NCBI GenBank assembly: GCA_038522945.1
Contig: JBCBJV010000002.1
Span: forward strand, 1 to 64,000
Direction: 5' to 3'
Source of the DNA: MED-G105 sp038522945
GTDB taxonomy: Bacteria; Pseudomonadota; Alphaproteobacteria; Caulobacterales; Parvularculaceae
DNA: 64,000 nt
Part shown: positions 18,508-27,068 of the stretch, one piece after another
Layout of the letters: the number at the start of each line of letters is the position of its first letter
How positions within the stretch are numbered: position 1 is the first letter of the stretch
Notes under the pieces: generated by a model
What the model saw: only the letters and a program-made list of their open reading frames with translations
Database searches by the model: none
Told to the model about the DNA's origin: nothing
Program-made: the position numbers and the translations under genes

Positions 18508-19941
18508 TTACTCAGCGTCGCGTTCCAGCTCCAGAGCCAGAATGGCCGATGCAGGCGCCATGGTGAAATCGCGCTCTTCAAGCCCCCACGCCCAGTCACT
18601 TAGCTGGGTGAAGGTCGAAGACTGGATATATGTCTTGCCGAGGGCAAGGCCATAATTTCGCGATTGCCGCTCGAGGGACGCAAGATCCTGCAACATTTTC
18701 TGTCCATCACCACTAAGGCCCGGTGCGATGATCCGCGTGACGTCCACAAGATCCCGGTAGGAACTGCCGGCCTCCCGGCGGATGGATCCGGTGTCGTCAA
18801 AATAGAGGAGGCCGGCGCGCCGCAGTTTCCCCAGGATCGGGCTCATGGCGCGGGCATCCCCGGAAAGCTTCGCACCCAGATAATTCGTGACGCCCACATA
18901 GCCTTGGAACCGGGAAAGCAGCCAATCCAGCCGCTGGAGATTTTCCATTTCGGTGCGTGTGGAAAGGAGGGCGGCAGGGCCAAGGGCGCTGTCGTCGCCT
19001 TGCCCGGATTCCATTGGTAATTCTAACAATACTTCATGACCCGCCGAGCGCGCTCTCGCGGTCCAGTACTCAAGATCGCGCGCATAAGGCGCGAAGGCGA
19101 GGGTGATCTGGGGCGGCAACTCGTCAATGGCCCGCTCGGTAAGGCTCCTGTTGAGACCCAAACCGCCAACAATAAGCGCAAGGTTCGGCACATTTCCTTG
19201 CGGTTCAAAGGGACGCGCGTAATAGGTTGCCGGTTTGCGCCCATCGCTGCTGATAGAGGGGATAGGGCCGAATTCACCGTCTACGGATAAAGCAGTATCA
19301 GCGCTGGCCAAGACGACATTCCGTGCTTGCCGCCGCGTGCGCGATACGCTCGCTAGTGCTTCTTCTTCCGGCGAAAGGGCAGGGGACCCGTCAATCGTAA
19401 TCACAATGTCGCCACTGGTATCGTCGTCTTCGAAGTTGTAATCCAGTTGGATTGGCTCGTCGTTGTCCCTGAGCGACCCTGGTCGGGAAGAGGCTACTTG
19501 TGGTCTCCGCGCTGATTGACTGACGGGTCCATTGATCGGTTGCTGATCATTGGTTGCAAGGGATGGCGGTTCATTGCCGCTCGTGGCCCCTACATTGGCA
19601 AGACGAAGCGCCTCATTGGGCGCGCGGGCCACATTGATGACGCGCGGTCCATTGGTTGGGGCAGGAGCAATGACTTCCGGTGTGACGGCGCGCCCTTGAG
19701 GTCCTGTTTCCGTCAGCTGGCCGGGTACGGTCAGGCGATTGTCGAAGGAGCTTTCCCCGGGGGCGTCTCCCGTCGCCATGGCAAAGCGTTCCAAGCCGGT
19801 TATTTCAATCGCAGTCTCACCGGGCTGTGGCGCGTCGCCAAACACCAGATATCCGGCAAAGACGCACGCGCCCGTGCCCAAGGCGATCCAAGCCTGCATC
19901 AGTCTGCTGATTACCGGCAGTTTTAAACGTCGTCGCTTCAT
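18508..19941 (-). CDS. Divergent polysaccharide deacetylase family protein (YibQ/DUF610)
   Basis: 477 aa from the ATG at 19941; the frame stays open to 20055 but the extra part runs into the terminator region. One membrane helix (about 14-34) anchors a long, low-complexity Pro/Asn-rich linker (about 40-240). The C-terminal NodB-like domain (about 250-470) contains ALIVGGLGLN, ITLAFAPYA, HEVLLELPMES, VGVTNYLGAKL and LLYFDDTGS, the markers of this family, which differs from true NodB deacetylases at the metal site. In alphaproteobacteria it regularly follows ctpA and envC, suggesting a role in cell-wall turnover; enzymatic activity is unproven. Confidence 0.9.
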   Translation of the reverse strand: MKRRRLKLPVISRLMQAWIALGTGACVFAGYLVFGDAPQPGETAIEITGLERFAMATGDAPGESSFDNRLTVPGQLTETGPQGRAVTPEVIAPAPTNGPRVINVARAPNEALRLANVGATSGNEPPSLATNDQQPINGPVSQSARRPQVASSRPGSLRDNDEPIQLDYNFEDDDTSGDIVITIDGSPALSPEEEALASVSRTRRQARNVVLASADTALSVDGEFGPIPSISSDGRKPATYYARPFEPQGNVPNLALIVGGLGLNRSLTERAIDELPPQITLAFAPYARDLEYWTARARSAGHEVLLELPMESGQGDDSALGPAALLSTRTEMENLQRLDWLLSRFQGYVGVTNYLGAKLSGDARAMSPILGKLRRAGLLYFDDTGSIRREAGSSYRDLVDVTRIIAPGLSGDGQKMLQDLASLERQSRNYGLALGKTYIQSSTFTQLSDWAWGLEERDFTMAPASAILALELERDAE

Positions 19942-20058
19942 AACCCGCCAATCAGAATGCCATGGGGCGTGTTGCCCAAAGCGGTTGCCAGTAGCAGTTC
20001 CAGGCACTGTTACCTTTGACAGGAAAATACCGTCGACACGGTTAACGGAACACAAACA

Positions 20059-20087
20059 AAATTGCCGCCTGGCAAGGGCGGCAATTT
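20059..20087 (-). terminator. Rho-independent terminator after ctpA
   Basis: Perfect 11-bp stem (AAATTGCCGCC and GGCGGCAATTT) with a 7-base loop. Read on the minus strand it follows the ctpA stop by about 33 bases and is followed by TGTTTGTG. It separates ctpA from the deacetylase-like gene, which therefore probably has its own promoter in the 117 bp that remain. Confidence 0.8.
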
Positions 20088-20119
20088 AAAATCAGGTGCG
20101 TGGTGAGCGCATTTTGGGT

Positions 20120-21535
20120 CTACCGTTCGATTGACCCGGCGTCAGCCAGCGCAGCCCGGAATGCCGTCGTGTCAGCCAAGAGCTCAAGAGCCCGTTCTAG
20201 CTGACAATCTTTGACGGTCTTCGTCTCTTCGTTCTCATAAGGACAGAAGACCGGCTCAACGCCGGAGGTGTCGCCACCAGTGCTTTCCTCATCGGTCGCC
20301 AGCACATCGGCTGGGTTTGCCGTCTCGGGGTCGTCATTGTTGGCGGTTTTTTCTTCTTCCCGAACGTCAAGGGCCCCATCAAGGTCGGCCTCGCTATTGG
20401 TCTCAAAAGGTTCTTCTTGGCCTGGGAAAATCAACGGCATGGCGATGTCCGGCTCAATACCTGTTGCTTGTATGGACCGGCCAGCGGGCGTGTAGTACCG
20501 CGCTGTCGTCAGCCGGAGCGCTCCTTGTAGGCCGTTCTGCAGCGGAATGACCGTCTGCACACTGCCTTTGCCGAATGTTTTCGTGCCGAGAAGAACCGCG
20601 CGGTTGCGGTCTTGCAGGGCGCCAGCAACGATTTCGGAGGCAGAGGCGGATCCGCCATTGATCAGCACAACGATTGGCTTGCCGTTCGTAAGGTCGCCGC
20701 GGGTGCCCATTTCGCGCAAGGTGTCTTTTGGATTGCGTCCGCGCGTTGAAACGATTTCGCCGCCTTCCAGGAAGACATCCGAAACCGCCACAGCCTGATC
20801 GAGAAGACCGCCAGGGTTGGCACGCAGGTCAAGGACATAACCCTTCGCGCCGCCCGGGATTTCCTTGTCGACTTTCTTGATCGACTTGCGCAGGCCTTCC
20901 GCCGCTGTTTCGCTGAATGTCCGGATACGGATATAGCCAAAGTCGCCCTCGGCGCGGCTGGTGACCGCTTCCACCCGAACAATATCGCGAACAAGGGTCA
21001 GCTTGAACGGGTCGGCGTCTTCGCCGCGCTTGACTTTAATGGTCACGGACGTGCCCTTCGGGCCTTTCAGCTTTGAAATTGCTTCGTCCAGGGACATCGG
21101 GAACACGTCGGCCCCGTCGATTTCAACGATCAGGTCGTTGGTGACAATGCCGGCGCGCTGGGCAGGGGTGTCGTCGATCGGAGAGACGACTTTCACAAAG
21201 CCTTTCTCTTCAACGATCTGGATACCAAGCCCCGCAAAGCTACCGCGGGTTTGTTCCTGCATGCGTTCATAATCGTCTGCGGCAAGAAAGCTGGAGTGGG
21301 GGTCGAGCTCATCAAGCATCCCGTCGATGGCACCGTGGATCAGGTCGGCGTCTTCCGGTGCTTCGACATAGTTGGCGTGGACCTGTTCGAAGACCTCGCC
21401 GAACAGGTCGAGCTGACGAAAAGTATCGGCAGAGATCGGGGCGCGGGCAAATCCATTCGTCAGCACAATGCCTGTGACGAGGGCACCGCCGAGAGCGCCT
21501 GCTGCAACTGACCCGAAGTGTTTGTTCTTTGTCAT
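20120..21535 (-). CDS. ctpA: Carboxy-terminal processing protease (S41)
   Basis: 471 aa periplasmic serine protease that trims or degrades envelope proteins, including peptidoglycan hydrolases in related bacteria. N-terminal membrane/signal segment (about 7-25); PDZ domain (about 85-165, with GLGIQIVEEKGFVKVVSPID); S41 core with catalytic Ser in NGGSASASEIVAGAL and catalytic Lys in GTKTFGKGSVQ. The C-terminal tail (about 385-471) is acidic and holds two Cys. Start is the ATG at 21535, with GGTGAG upstream; a start at 21574 has less support. It lies 118 bp downstream of envC, matching the usual alphaproteobacterial order. Confidence 0.95.
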   Translation of the reverse strand: MTKNKHFGSVAAGALGGALVTGIVLTNGFARAPISADTFRQLDLFGEVFEQVHANYVEAPEDADLIHGAIDGMLDELDPHSSFLAADDYERMQEQTRGSFAGLGIQIVEEKGFVKVVSPIDDTPAQRAGIVTNDLIVEIDGADVFPMSLDEAISKLKGPKGTSVTIKVKRGEDADPFKLTLVRDIVRVEAVTSRAEGDFGYIRIRTFSETAAEGLRKSIKKVDKEIPGGAKGYVLDLRANPGGLLDQAVAVSDVFLEGGEIVSTRGRNPKDTLREMGTRGDLTNGKPIVVLINGGSASASEIVAGALQDRNRAVLLGTKTFGKGSVQTVIPLQNGLQGALRLTTARYYTPAGRSIQATGIEPDIAMPLIFPGQEEPFETNSEADLDGALDVREEEKTANNDDPETANPADVLATDEESTGGDTSGVEPVFCPYENEETKTVKDCQLERALELLADTTAFRAALADAGSIER

Positions 21536-21611
21536 ATCCGTTGTTCTCACCAATTTTGATGGTTCACTTACCATACGGTCCGCACGTCGTCCCGGCTCTG
21601 CGGTCGGTCAT

Positions 21612-21625
21612 GCGCATTAATGCGC
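21612..21625. promoter_or_regulatory. 14-bp perfect palindrome upstream of ctpA
   Basis: GCGCATTAATGCGC, fully self-complementary, in the 118-bp gap between the envC stop and the ctpA start, about 77 bp upstream of ctpA. It could be an operator or part of a promoter. No regulator is implied by the neighbours. Confidence 0.3.
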
Positions 21626-21638
21626 CCTCAAATGCTCT

Positions 21639-21654
21639 GGCTGGTTCGCCAGCC
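21639..21654 (-). terminator. Weak hairpin at the end of envC
   Basis: GGCTGG and CCAGCC arms around a four-base loop, just beyond the envC stop. There is no T run, so it is at best a weak or Rho-assisted terminator or an mRNA-stabilising hairpin. Confidence 0.3.
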
Positions 21655-22997
21655 TATCCACCAGTCTTTCCGCCCAGCCATAGTAAAGGGTTAATGGGCT
21701 CGCGGTTTTTTCGGATCTCCAGATCCAGTTCCGTTGCGCCCTCCGTCATTGTTGCGATGGGCTCACCGGCAGAGACCGACTGTCCCTCATCAACAAGAAA
21801 CACGCCAACTCCCATTAAAAGTATATGATAGCCTTCGCCCACGTCCAGTACGATAAGGTTACCGATGGGGTCCCAACTGCGCGCAAATGCGACGTTTCCT
21901 TCAAACGGCGCCGTCACAATCGCGTTGGACGCGGCGGCATAACGCACCCCGTCGAATTGTCCGCCTTCCGGGCGGGAGCCGCCGAACTGACCGACGAGCT
22001 GCCCGACAACCGGTGACCGCAGCTTGCCTTGTGCCTTTGAAAAGGCCTGAGCGGGCTTGAATTTGATGACCGGACCGCGCCGATTGGTGGGGTTTGCAGG
22101 TGTTTCAGGCGTCGCTGGAGATCTAGATGGCGGTGCTGGCTTAATCCTTGGGGTTATTGACCGAGCAAGACGTTCAAGCCGTGTGATTACGTCGCTCAAA
22201 GTGGAGGCGCGGGCGGCAAGGGCTGCCGTTTCGCTCTGAGCCGCAGCGGCAAGGCGTGCTGCCACGTCCCGTTCACGCTGTTTGTCCCGGAGCAAGTCAG
22301 CTAGCACCCGGCGCCGGTCGCCAATCTCCGCATTGGTCTGTTCTGCCCGGGCTCGTTCCGCTGCCAAATCGGTCTGGATTTGGGTCAGGCGCTCAAGACT
22401 GGTCCGCAATTGAGCGGCGCGAGCTTCAAGCGTCGGCGCTGCATCGGCGAGCAGCATGGCTGTCCGTGCCGCGCCAGCCGCATCGTCCGGGGACACCAGA
22501 AGGGCGGGCGGGCGAGACCTTTCTAAAGATTGAAGGGCACCAAGCACGTCACCGAGCGTGTTCTGTTCAAAAGTGAGGTTGGCACTGACTTCTTCTTCTT
22601 CCCCTTCAAGGCGCTTGAGTTCGCGATTGATTTCGGCGATGCGACGTTCGGCATCCTGCAGGGCGTTTGCGGTTTCCACCATGCGGCGGCGCAGGGCTTG
22701 GACCTCGCGGGCGCGGGCTTTCGCTTGATCTTTCAGCCGCGCCTCTTCGCGTTTGCGGGCGGCGAGTTCTCGTTCGATTTTTTCAAGTTGCGCCCGTTCT
22801 CTTGCGTCGTTCGGTGGGGCTTCTTCCGTTGGAGCCTTATCCGTCGGCGTTTGGGCGCGGGCACTTGAGGCGAAAAAAGACGCGACCAATATGAAAAGGC
22901 CAATGCGGATTATCTTCAGCAGAATATGCCTTGCGACCGACGCATAGGGCCGTAGGGCACAAGTCACCAGACAATCAGGAGTAAGTCGGACGGTCAT
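21654..22997 (-). CDS. envC: Murein hydrolase activator EnvC-like (degenerate M23)
   Basis: 447 aa periplasmic protein that activates septal amidases under control of FtsEX (ftsE and ftsX are also in this window). A signal anchor (about 25-48, ending SSARA) is followed by a long charged coiled coil (about 58-290) and a C-terminal LytM/M23 domain (about 325-447). In the M23 part the zinc ligands are not conserved: the region that should carry H-x3-D reads GGQFDGVRYAAA and the HxH motif reads YHILLMGV. A non-catalytic activator is therefore likely, as in EnvC. ATG at 22997. Between rlmH (15 bp upstream) and ctpA. Confidence 0.88.
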   Translation of the reverse strand: MTVRLTPDCLVTCALRPYASVARHILLKIIRIGLFILVASFFASSARAQTPTDKAPTEEAPPNDARERAQLEKIERELAARKREEARLKDQAKARAREVQALRRRMVETANALQDAERRIAEINRELKRLEGEEEEVSANLTFEQNTLGDVLGALQSLERSRPPALLVSPDDAAGAARTAMLLADAAPTLEARAAQLRTSLERLTQIQTDLAAERARAEQTNAEIGDRRRVLADLLRDKQRERDVAARLAAAAQSETAALAARASTLSDVITRLERLARSITPRIKPAPPSRSPATPETPANPTNRRGPVIKFKPAQAFSKAQGKLRSPVVGQLVGQFGGSRPEGGQFDGVRYAAASNAIVTAPFEGNVAFARSWDPIGNLIVLDVGEGYHILLMGVGVFLVDEGQSVSAGEPIATMTEGATELDLEIRKNREPINPLLWLGGKTGG

Positions 22998-23012
22998 TCA
23001 ATCCCGATAGTA

Positions 23013-23495
23013 TCATACTCGATGATATGGATGGCCTGCGAGAACGGTGCAGACCCGGTAAATCTGTTCCACTAAAATGACCCGCGCGAGCAGGTGAGGC
23101 AAGGTCAGCGCCCCGAGGCTTAAGGTCAAATCAGCCGCTTGCCGGGTTTCAGCCAGATGCCCATCAGCGCCGCCAATCAAAAACGCCGATTCGCTGATGC
23201 CGGCATCTATCCAACCGCCAAAAAGATTGGAAAATTCGGCCGTGGAAAGCGCTTTTCCTCTTTCATCCAGCACAATTTTCTTGATCGAGGAGGTCGTGGT
23301 TTCCTGAAGCCAGGCCGCTTCTTTTTGTTGACGTACCAGGCCATCAAGCGATTTCGGTGCGTCCCAATCTATGGATTGGAAATCAGTCACCCCCACTGAT
23401 TTGCCGATGCCTTTGATCCGATCCCGATAGTCGCAAACAAGCTCATACGCAGAGCCGGACTTTAGCTTGCCTATGGCGGCGACCTTTACCTTCAT
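23013..23495 (-). CDS. rlmH: 23S rRNA (pseudouridine1915-N3)-methyltransferase
   Basis: 160 aa SPOUT methyltransferase that modifies helix 69 of 23S rRNA in the assembled ribosome. The knotted SAM-binding region shows FLIGGADG and LPHLLARVILVEQIYR, and the C terminus ends AGHPYHRV; all are diagnostic. The ATG at 23495 was chosen because it gives the normal MKVKVAAIGK start; three extra codons upstream are in frame. Follows rsfS by 74 bp and precedes envC by 15 bp. Confidence 0.96.
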   Translation of the reverse strand: MKVKVAAIGKLKSGSAYELVCDYRDRIKGIGKSVGVTDFQSIDWDAPKSLDGLVRQQKEAAWLQETTTSSIKKIVLDERGKALSTAEFSNLFGGWIDAGISESAFLIGGADGHLAETRQAADLTLSLGALTLPHLLARVILVEQIYRVCTVLAGHPYHRV

Positions 23496-23569
23496 ACCAA
23501 CCACCTCAAGGTAAGGAGGCCATTGGAGTAAAAAGTGCCACCAGACTAATCAGCGTCAATCGAAGTGGC

Positions 23570-24118
23570 CTAGATGTTGGGATCTTGGGCGCTCGGTTCC
23601 AAGCTGCTGCTGGCGCTTGGGGCGCTGGGGTCTTTGAGGTGGCCGCTTGGAGTACCATCTCCGTGAGCCTCTTCAGACCAGATGCGTTCCAGATTGTAAA
23701 ACGAACGAACTTCGGGCCGGAAGAGGTGAACCACCACGTCCTCGGCATCGATCAGCACCCAGTCGCAGGCGGACTGACCTTCGGCGCGCACGCCTCTCAG
23801 TCCAGCTTCCTTTAGACGGGAGATGACCTTTTCTGCGACCGCTCCCACATGCCGCTGGGATCGGCCGGAACAGATCACCATCGTGTCCGCGATTTCGGTC
23901 TTACCGTTGAGGTCGATCTGCACAACGTCCTCGGCCTTATTGAGGTCTAACTCGTCGACCACAAGTTCGAGGATCTTCGAACTGCGCATGTCAGGGGAAA
24001 GTCCAGCGAGGAAGCCGTCGGGATCAAAGGAACGCCGCTCTTCTTCCGCTTCGACATTTTCTGAAGATCCGTCTTCTTCCGGCGAGACAATCTTCAGAGC
24101 GGGGCGATGGTTAGCCAC
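23570..24118 (-). CDS. rsfS: Ribosomal silencing factor
   Basis: 182 aa from a GTG at 24118. Binds uL14 and blocks joining of the 30S and 50S subunits when nutrients are short. The conserved RsfS domain lies at about 48-150 (LELVVDELDLNKAEDVVQID, CSGRSQRHVGAVAEKV, WVLIDAEDVVVHLF, and YNLERIWSE). The first 45 residues and the last 30 are acidic, low in complexity and outside the usual domain. A shorter version from the ATG at 23989 is possible, but neither start has a good ribosome-binding site. In most relatives nadD is directly upstream; here egtD intervenes. Confidence 0.92.
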   Translation of the reverse strand: MANHRPALKIVSPEEDGSSENVEAEEERRSFDPDGFLAGLSPDMRSSKILELVVDELDLNKAEDVVQIDLNGKTEIADTMVICSGRSQRHVGAVAEKVISRLKEAGLRGVRAEGQSACDWVLIDAEDVVVHLFRPEVRSFYNLERIWSEEAHGDGTPSGHLKDPSAPSASSSLEPSAQDPNI

Positions 24119-24224
24119 CGATTGAGATGTAGGGCTCAGGGAACCTCTCCATATCGACGCGGACCCGTTGCCCGCACAATCTATTTAAGCCTGTTGACAG
24201 TTTACGCCAACCTTAAGATCCGCA

Positions 24225-24239
24225 TTAATTGTTGCTTAA
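24225..24239. promoter_or_regulatory. Candidate CtrA-type site TTAA-N7-TTAA
   Basis: TTAATTGTTGCTTAA, an exact match to the TTAA-N7-TTAA core recognised by CtrA in Caulobacter-type bacteria. It overlaps the egtD stop codon and lies about 107 bp upstream of the rsfS start; another TTAA occurs just to the left. The match is short and could be chance. Confidence 0.25.
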
Positions 24240-25238
24240 AAGGCACGTTGAAAACCACTGCCGCTCATCGACCCAGGTTTCCACCCGTTTCCACGGTGTA
24301 TTGCTCAATAAATCATCCAGCCTTGGAAGCGTAAATTTATTGGAATTCTCCGTATGGAGGGTCTCACCTGTGCCAAAATGAAACGTTTGCCCCTCCAAAG
24401 CGATTGTCGTGGGGCGCAGGGCCCGCAAATGCATTTCCACTCGCTGAGGGGCTTCCGGGATGATGAGGTGATGCTCGAAATCGCCTTCATCAAGGTCCGC
24501 GCCAAGCTCGCGTTTGATGCGCGTCAGGAGATTTAGGTTGAAGTCGGCGGTGATGCCTTTCGGATCATCATAGGCAAGCTGCAAGGTTTCGCGGTCTTTT
24601 TCCAAGTCGAGGCCGAGGAAAAACCTGGCGTCTGGCCCAAGGGCCTCGCTGGCATTGCCAAGAAATTGAACGGCATCATCCGTAGACAAATTTCCGAGGG
24701 TGGAGCCCGGAAAAAATCCGAGCCATTTGGTATCCTCAGCGACGACTTTATTCAGCATATCGAGCGCGGCGGTGAAATCTGCACACACTGCCCCTACGGG
24801 TAACGTCGTGCGCTCAGCAAAGTCTTTCGCGCTTGTCAGCAGGTGGTCCCGGCTGATGTCCATGGCCACATAGCCTGCTGGCTGATCCATCAGGGACAGA
24901 AGCGCATCGATTTTTTCCGATGACCCGGACCCATATTCAAAGACACATCGCCCAGGTCCGATTGCCGTGGCAATTTCATCTTTGTACTGCTCAACGATAC
25001 CCCGCTCCGTGCGTGTTGGATAGTACTCCGGCACACGGGTAATCTCGTCGAAAATCTGCGAGCCCGCCTCGTCATAGAGATATTTCGGCGATAGCGCCTT
25101 TTGTGGCTTCGCAAGTCCTTCGAGCACATCGGTGCGAAAGTCCCCAAGGGGTGGGTCCAAGTCGAGAAAAAAGGTCAACGGCTCATAGGGTGCAGTGAGG
25201 CCCTGCACGGCATCGGCAGCATTCGAAGAAAGGCGCAT
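24225..25238 (-). CDS. egtD: EgtD-like L-histidine N-alpha-methyltransferase family protein
   Basis: 337 aa from the ATG at 25238, with AAGGGA five bases upstream; the open frame to 25541 lies inside nadD and is not coding. SAM-dependent methyltransferase of the DUF2260/EgtD family: PKYLYDEAGSQIFDEITRVP and PTRTERGI near the N terminus, SAM loop FEYGSGSSEKI, then GFFPGSTLGNLSTDDAVQFL. EgtD makes hercynine, the first step of ergothioneine synthesis. No egtB is in the window, so the exact substrate is inferred. It sits between nadD and rsfS, which are normally adjacent. Confidence 0.85.
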   Translation of the reverse strand: MRLSSNAADAVQGLTAPYEPLTFFLDLDPPLGDFRTDVLEGLAKPQKALSPKYLYDEAGSQIFDEITRVPEYYPTRTERGIVEQYKDEIATAIGPGRCVFEYGSGSSEKIDALLSLMDQPAGYVAMDISRDHLLTSAKDFAERTTLPVGAVCADFTAALDMLNKVVAEDTKWLGFFPGSTLGNLSTDDAVQFLGNASEALGPDARFFLGLDLEKDRETLQLAYDDPKGITADFNLNLLTRIKRELGADLDEGDFEHHLIIPEAPQRVEMHLRALRPTTIALEGQTFHFGTGETLHTENSNKFTLPRLDDLLSNTPWKRVETWVDERQWFSTCLLSNN

Positions 25239-25269
25239 GATGTCCCTTGCTCGACCGATCTCCCCTTCG

Positions 25270-25911
25270 CTAGCGGCGTTGATTGCGAATGTCGGTCGAC
25301 GATGTTGGGTTCTGGGTCGTGCCGATAAATGTCCAAACCGGCGGCTCACGGGTGAAAATAGCCATTGCGTTGTCGTGATCAACCTTGAAGGCAGAGAATT
25401 CTCGTGCCGCGGTGCTTTCGGTCGCAGCCCTTTCCGAGCCCGGTCGATTGAAGACCGCGATCGGCACTGTCGCAAAAATGTCTTGCCAGTTTCGCCAAAG
25501 ATGAAACGTTTCGAGACTGTCCGCCCCCATGAGCCAGACAAACTCGATCTGTTGCCACAGGTCGGTCAGCGCCGCGAGCGTTTCATGGGTATACTGAAGA
25601 CCCTTTCGGTGCTCGAAGTCCGATACGACGATCCGGTGATGATCGGCAACGGTCCGGGCGGTAGCGAGCCGGTCTTCGTAAGGCGCGTAGAGCCCCGGAT
25701 CCTTTAAAGGGTTCCCCGGCGTGACAAGCCACCAGACGGCATCGAGCCCCAAAACGGAAAGCGCCTCAAGGGATATCTCCCGGTGACCGCCATGGGCCGG
25801 GTTAAAAGACCCCCCTAAAAGGCCGATCCGGTCCGTTGCATGTCGCTTGGGTGCGGAAAAAAGATCGCGCTTAGGCGAGCTGGCATCTGGAGAACCAGGG
25901 AACGAAACCAT
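25270..25911 (-). CDS. nadD: Nicotinate-nucleotide adenylyltransferase
   Basis: 213 aa. Adenylates nicotinate mononucleotide to deamido-NAD in NAD synthesis. The nucleotidyltransferase signature GLLGGSFNPAHGGHREIS is present at about 29-46, WLMGADSLETFHLWRNW in the middle, and the ISSTEIR-like motif appears as PTSSTDIRNQRR at the very C terminus. The first 28 residues are an unconserved extension. ATG at 25911, 12 bp after obgE, so cotranscription is likely. Confidence 0.94.
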   Translation of the reverse strand: MVSFPGSPDASSPKRDLFSAPKRHATDRIGLLGGSFNPAHGGHREISLEALSVLGLDAVWWLVTPGNPLKDPGLYAPYEDRLATARTVADHHRIVVSDFEHRKGLQYTHETLAALTDLWQQIEFVWLMGADSLETFHLWRNWQDIFATVPIAVFNRPGSERAATESTAAREFSAFKVDHDNAMAIFTREPPVWTFIGTTQNPTSSTDIRNQRR

Positions 25912-25923
25912 TTGAGTAAATCC

Positions 25924-26982
25924 CTATGGCGTCCAGGGTTCCGGGTTGGCCTCATCGAAGGCCGGGTCCGCTGCACGCGCTTCCTCTGCCCGGGCCGCCT
26001 TGATATTGGTCATCAGGGTACGGAGGAGGTCACTCACACCCTCACTGGAGACACCGGAGATCGCGCGAACAGGTGCACCGCAAGCTTCCGAAAGGGCCGT
26101 CAGGCGATTGAGCCGCTCTTCCGGGCTGAGCGCATCGCATTTGTTAAGGCAGACGATTTCTTCCTTACCCAGAAGGCCGCCGCCATAGGCGTCCAGTTCT
26201 GCTCGCACCGTTCGATAAGCGCCCGCCACGTCTTCTTCGGTGCCATCGACCAAATGCAAGAGACCGGCGCATCGCTCCACATGTCCCAGAAACCTGTCGC
26301 CAATACCGGCTCCCTCATGGGCTCCCTCAATGAGCCCCGGAATGTCGGCAAGCACAAAGCTCTCCCCATCGCCCACCCGGACAACACCAAGGTTCGGGTG
26401 AAGGGTCGTGAACGGATAATCGGCAATTTTCGGTTTGGCCGCGGAGACTGCCGCCAGAAACGTAGACTTGCCCGCATTGGGTAACCCGACAAGGCCATAA
26501 TCGGCGATGAGCTTCAGGCGCAGCCAGATCGTTCGGTGCTCGGCAGGCTGGCCTTTATTCACCCGGCGCGGAGCCTGGTTGGTCGCTGTCTTGAAGTGAG
26601 CATTGCCAAATCCGCCATTGCCTCCCTTGGCGAGGAGGACCTTCTCGCCAAGCTGGTCGAGATCCGCGATCAGGGTATCCTCGTCTTCTTCAAAGACTTG
26701 CGTGCCGACAGGGACTTTGATCGTGAGGTCTTCGCCGTCGCGCCCTGTCCGGTTCGAGCCCTCGCCGGGGCGACCGGGTTTGGCTTTGAAATGCTGCTGG
26801 TAGCGGAAGTCGATCAGTGTGTTCAGATTGTCGACCGCTTCGGCAAAGACATGTCCGCCGCGCCCGCCATCGCCGCCATTGGGCCCGCCGAACTCAACGA
26901 ACTTCTCGCGCCGGAAGGAAAGGCAGCCCGCCCCGCCGGTTCCGGAAGCGATGTAAATCTTTGCTCTGTCGAGGAATTTCAT
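25924..26982 (-). CDS. obgE: Obg GTPase
   Basis: 352 aa. Ribosome-associated GTPase linked to 50S maturation and stress control. The Gly-rich Obg fold (1-158, starting MKFLDRAKIYIASGTGGAG) is followed by the G domain: G1 GLPNAGKSTF, G3 DIPGLIEGA and G4 NKCD. The C-terminal extension is short. ATG at 26982 matches the usual Obg start; 14 extra codons upstream are in frame. First gene of the minus-strand block running to rppH. Confidence 0.96.
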   Translation of the reverse strand: MKFLDRAKIYIASGTGGAGCLSFRREKFVEFGGPNGGDGGRGGHVFAEAVDNLNTLIDFRYQQHFKAKPGRPGEGSNRTGRDGEDLTIKVPVGTQVFEEDEDTLIADLDQLGEKVLLAKGGNGGFGNAHFKTATNQAPRRVNKGQPAEHRTIWLRLKLIADYGLVGLPNAGKSTFLAAVSAAKPKIADYPFTTLHPNLGVVRVGDGESFVLADIPGLIEGAHEGAGIGDRFLGHVERCAGLLHLVDGTEEDVAGAYRTVRAELDAYGGGLLGKEEIVCLNKCDALSPEERLNRLTALSEACGAPVRAISGVSSEGVSDLLRTLMTNIKAARAEEARAADPAFDEANPEPWTP

Positions 26983-27068
26983 GGGCCAACGTATGACGCA
27001 AATGCTAGTGCTCTTGCAAGCCACCGAGCTTCCGCTACGCTAGGTTGCACTATCGATGCGGGGATGAA

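Noticed and set aside
21654..22997. EnvC-like protein as an active M23 endopeptidase
   Set aside because: The zinc ligands (HxxxD and HxH) are not conserved, so a non-catalytic activator is more likely.
25239..25541. N-terminal extension of the egtD-like gene
   Set aside because: It lies within nadD; the ATG at 25238 has a good ribosome-binding site.
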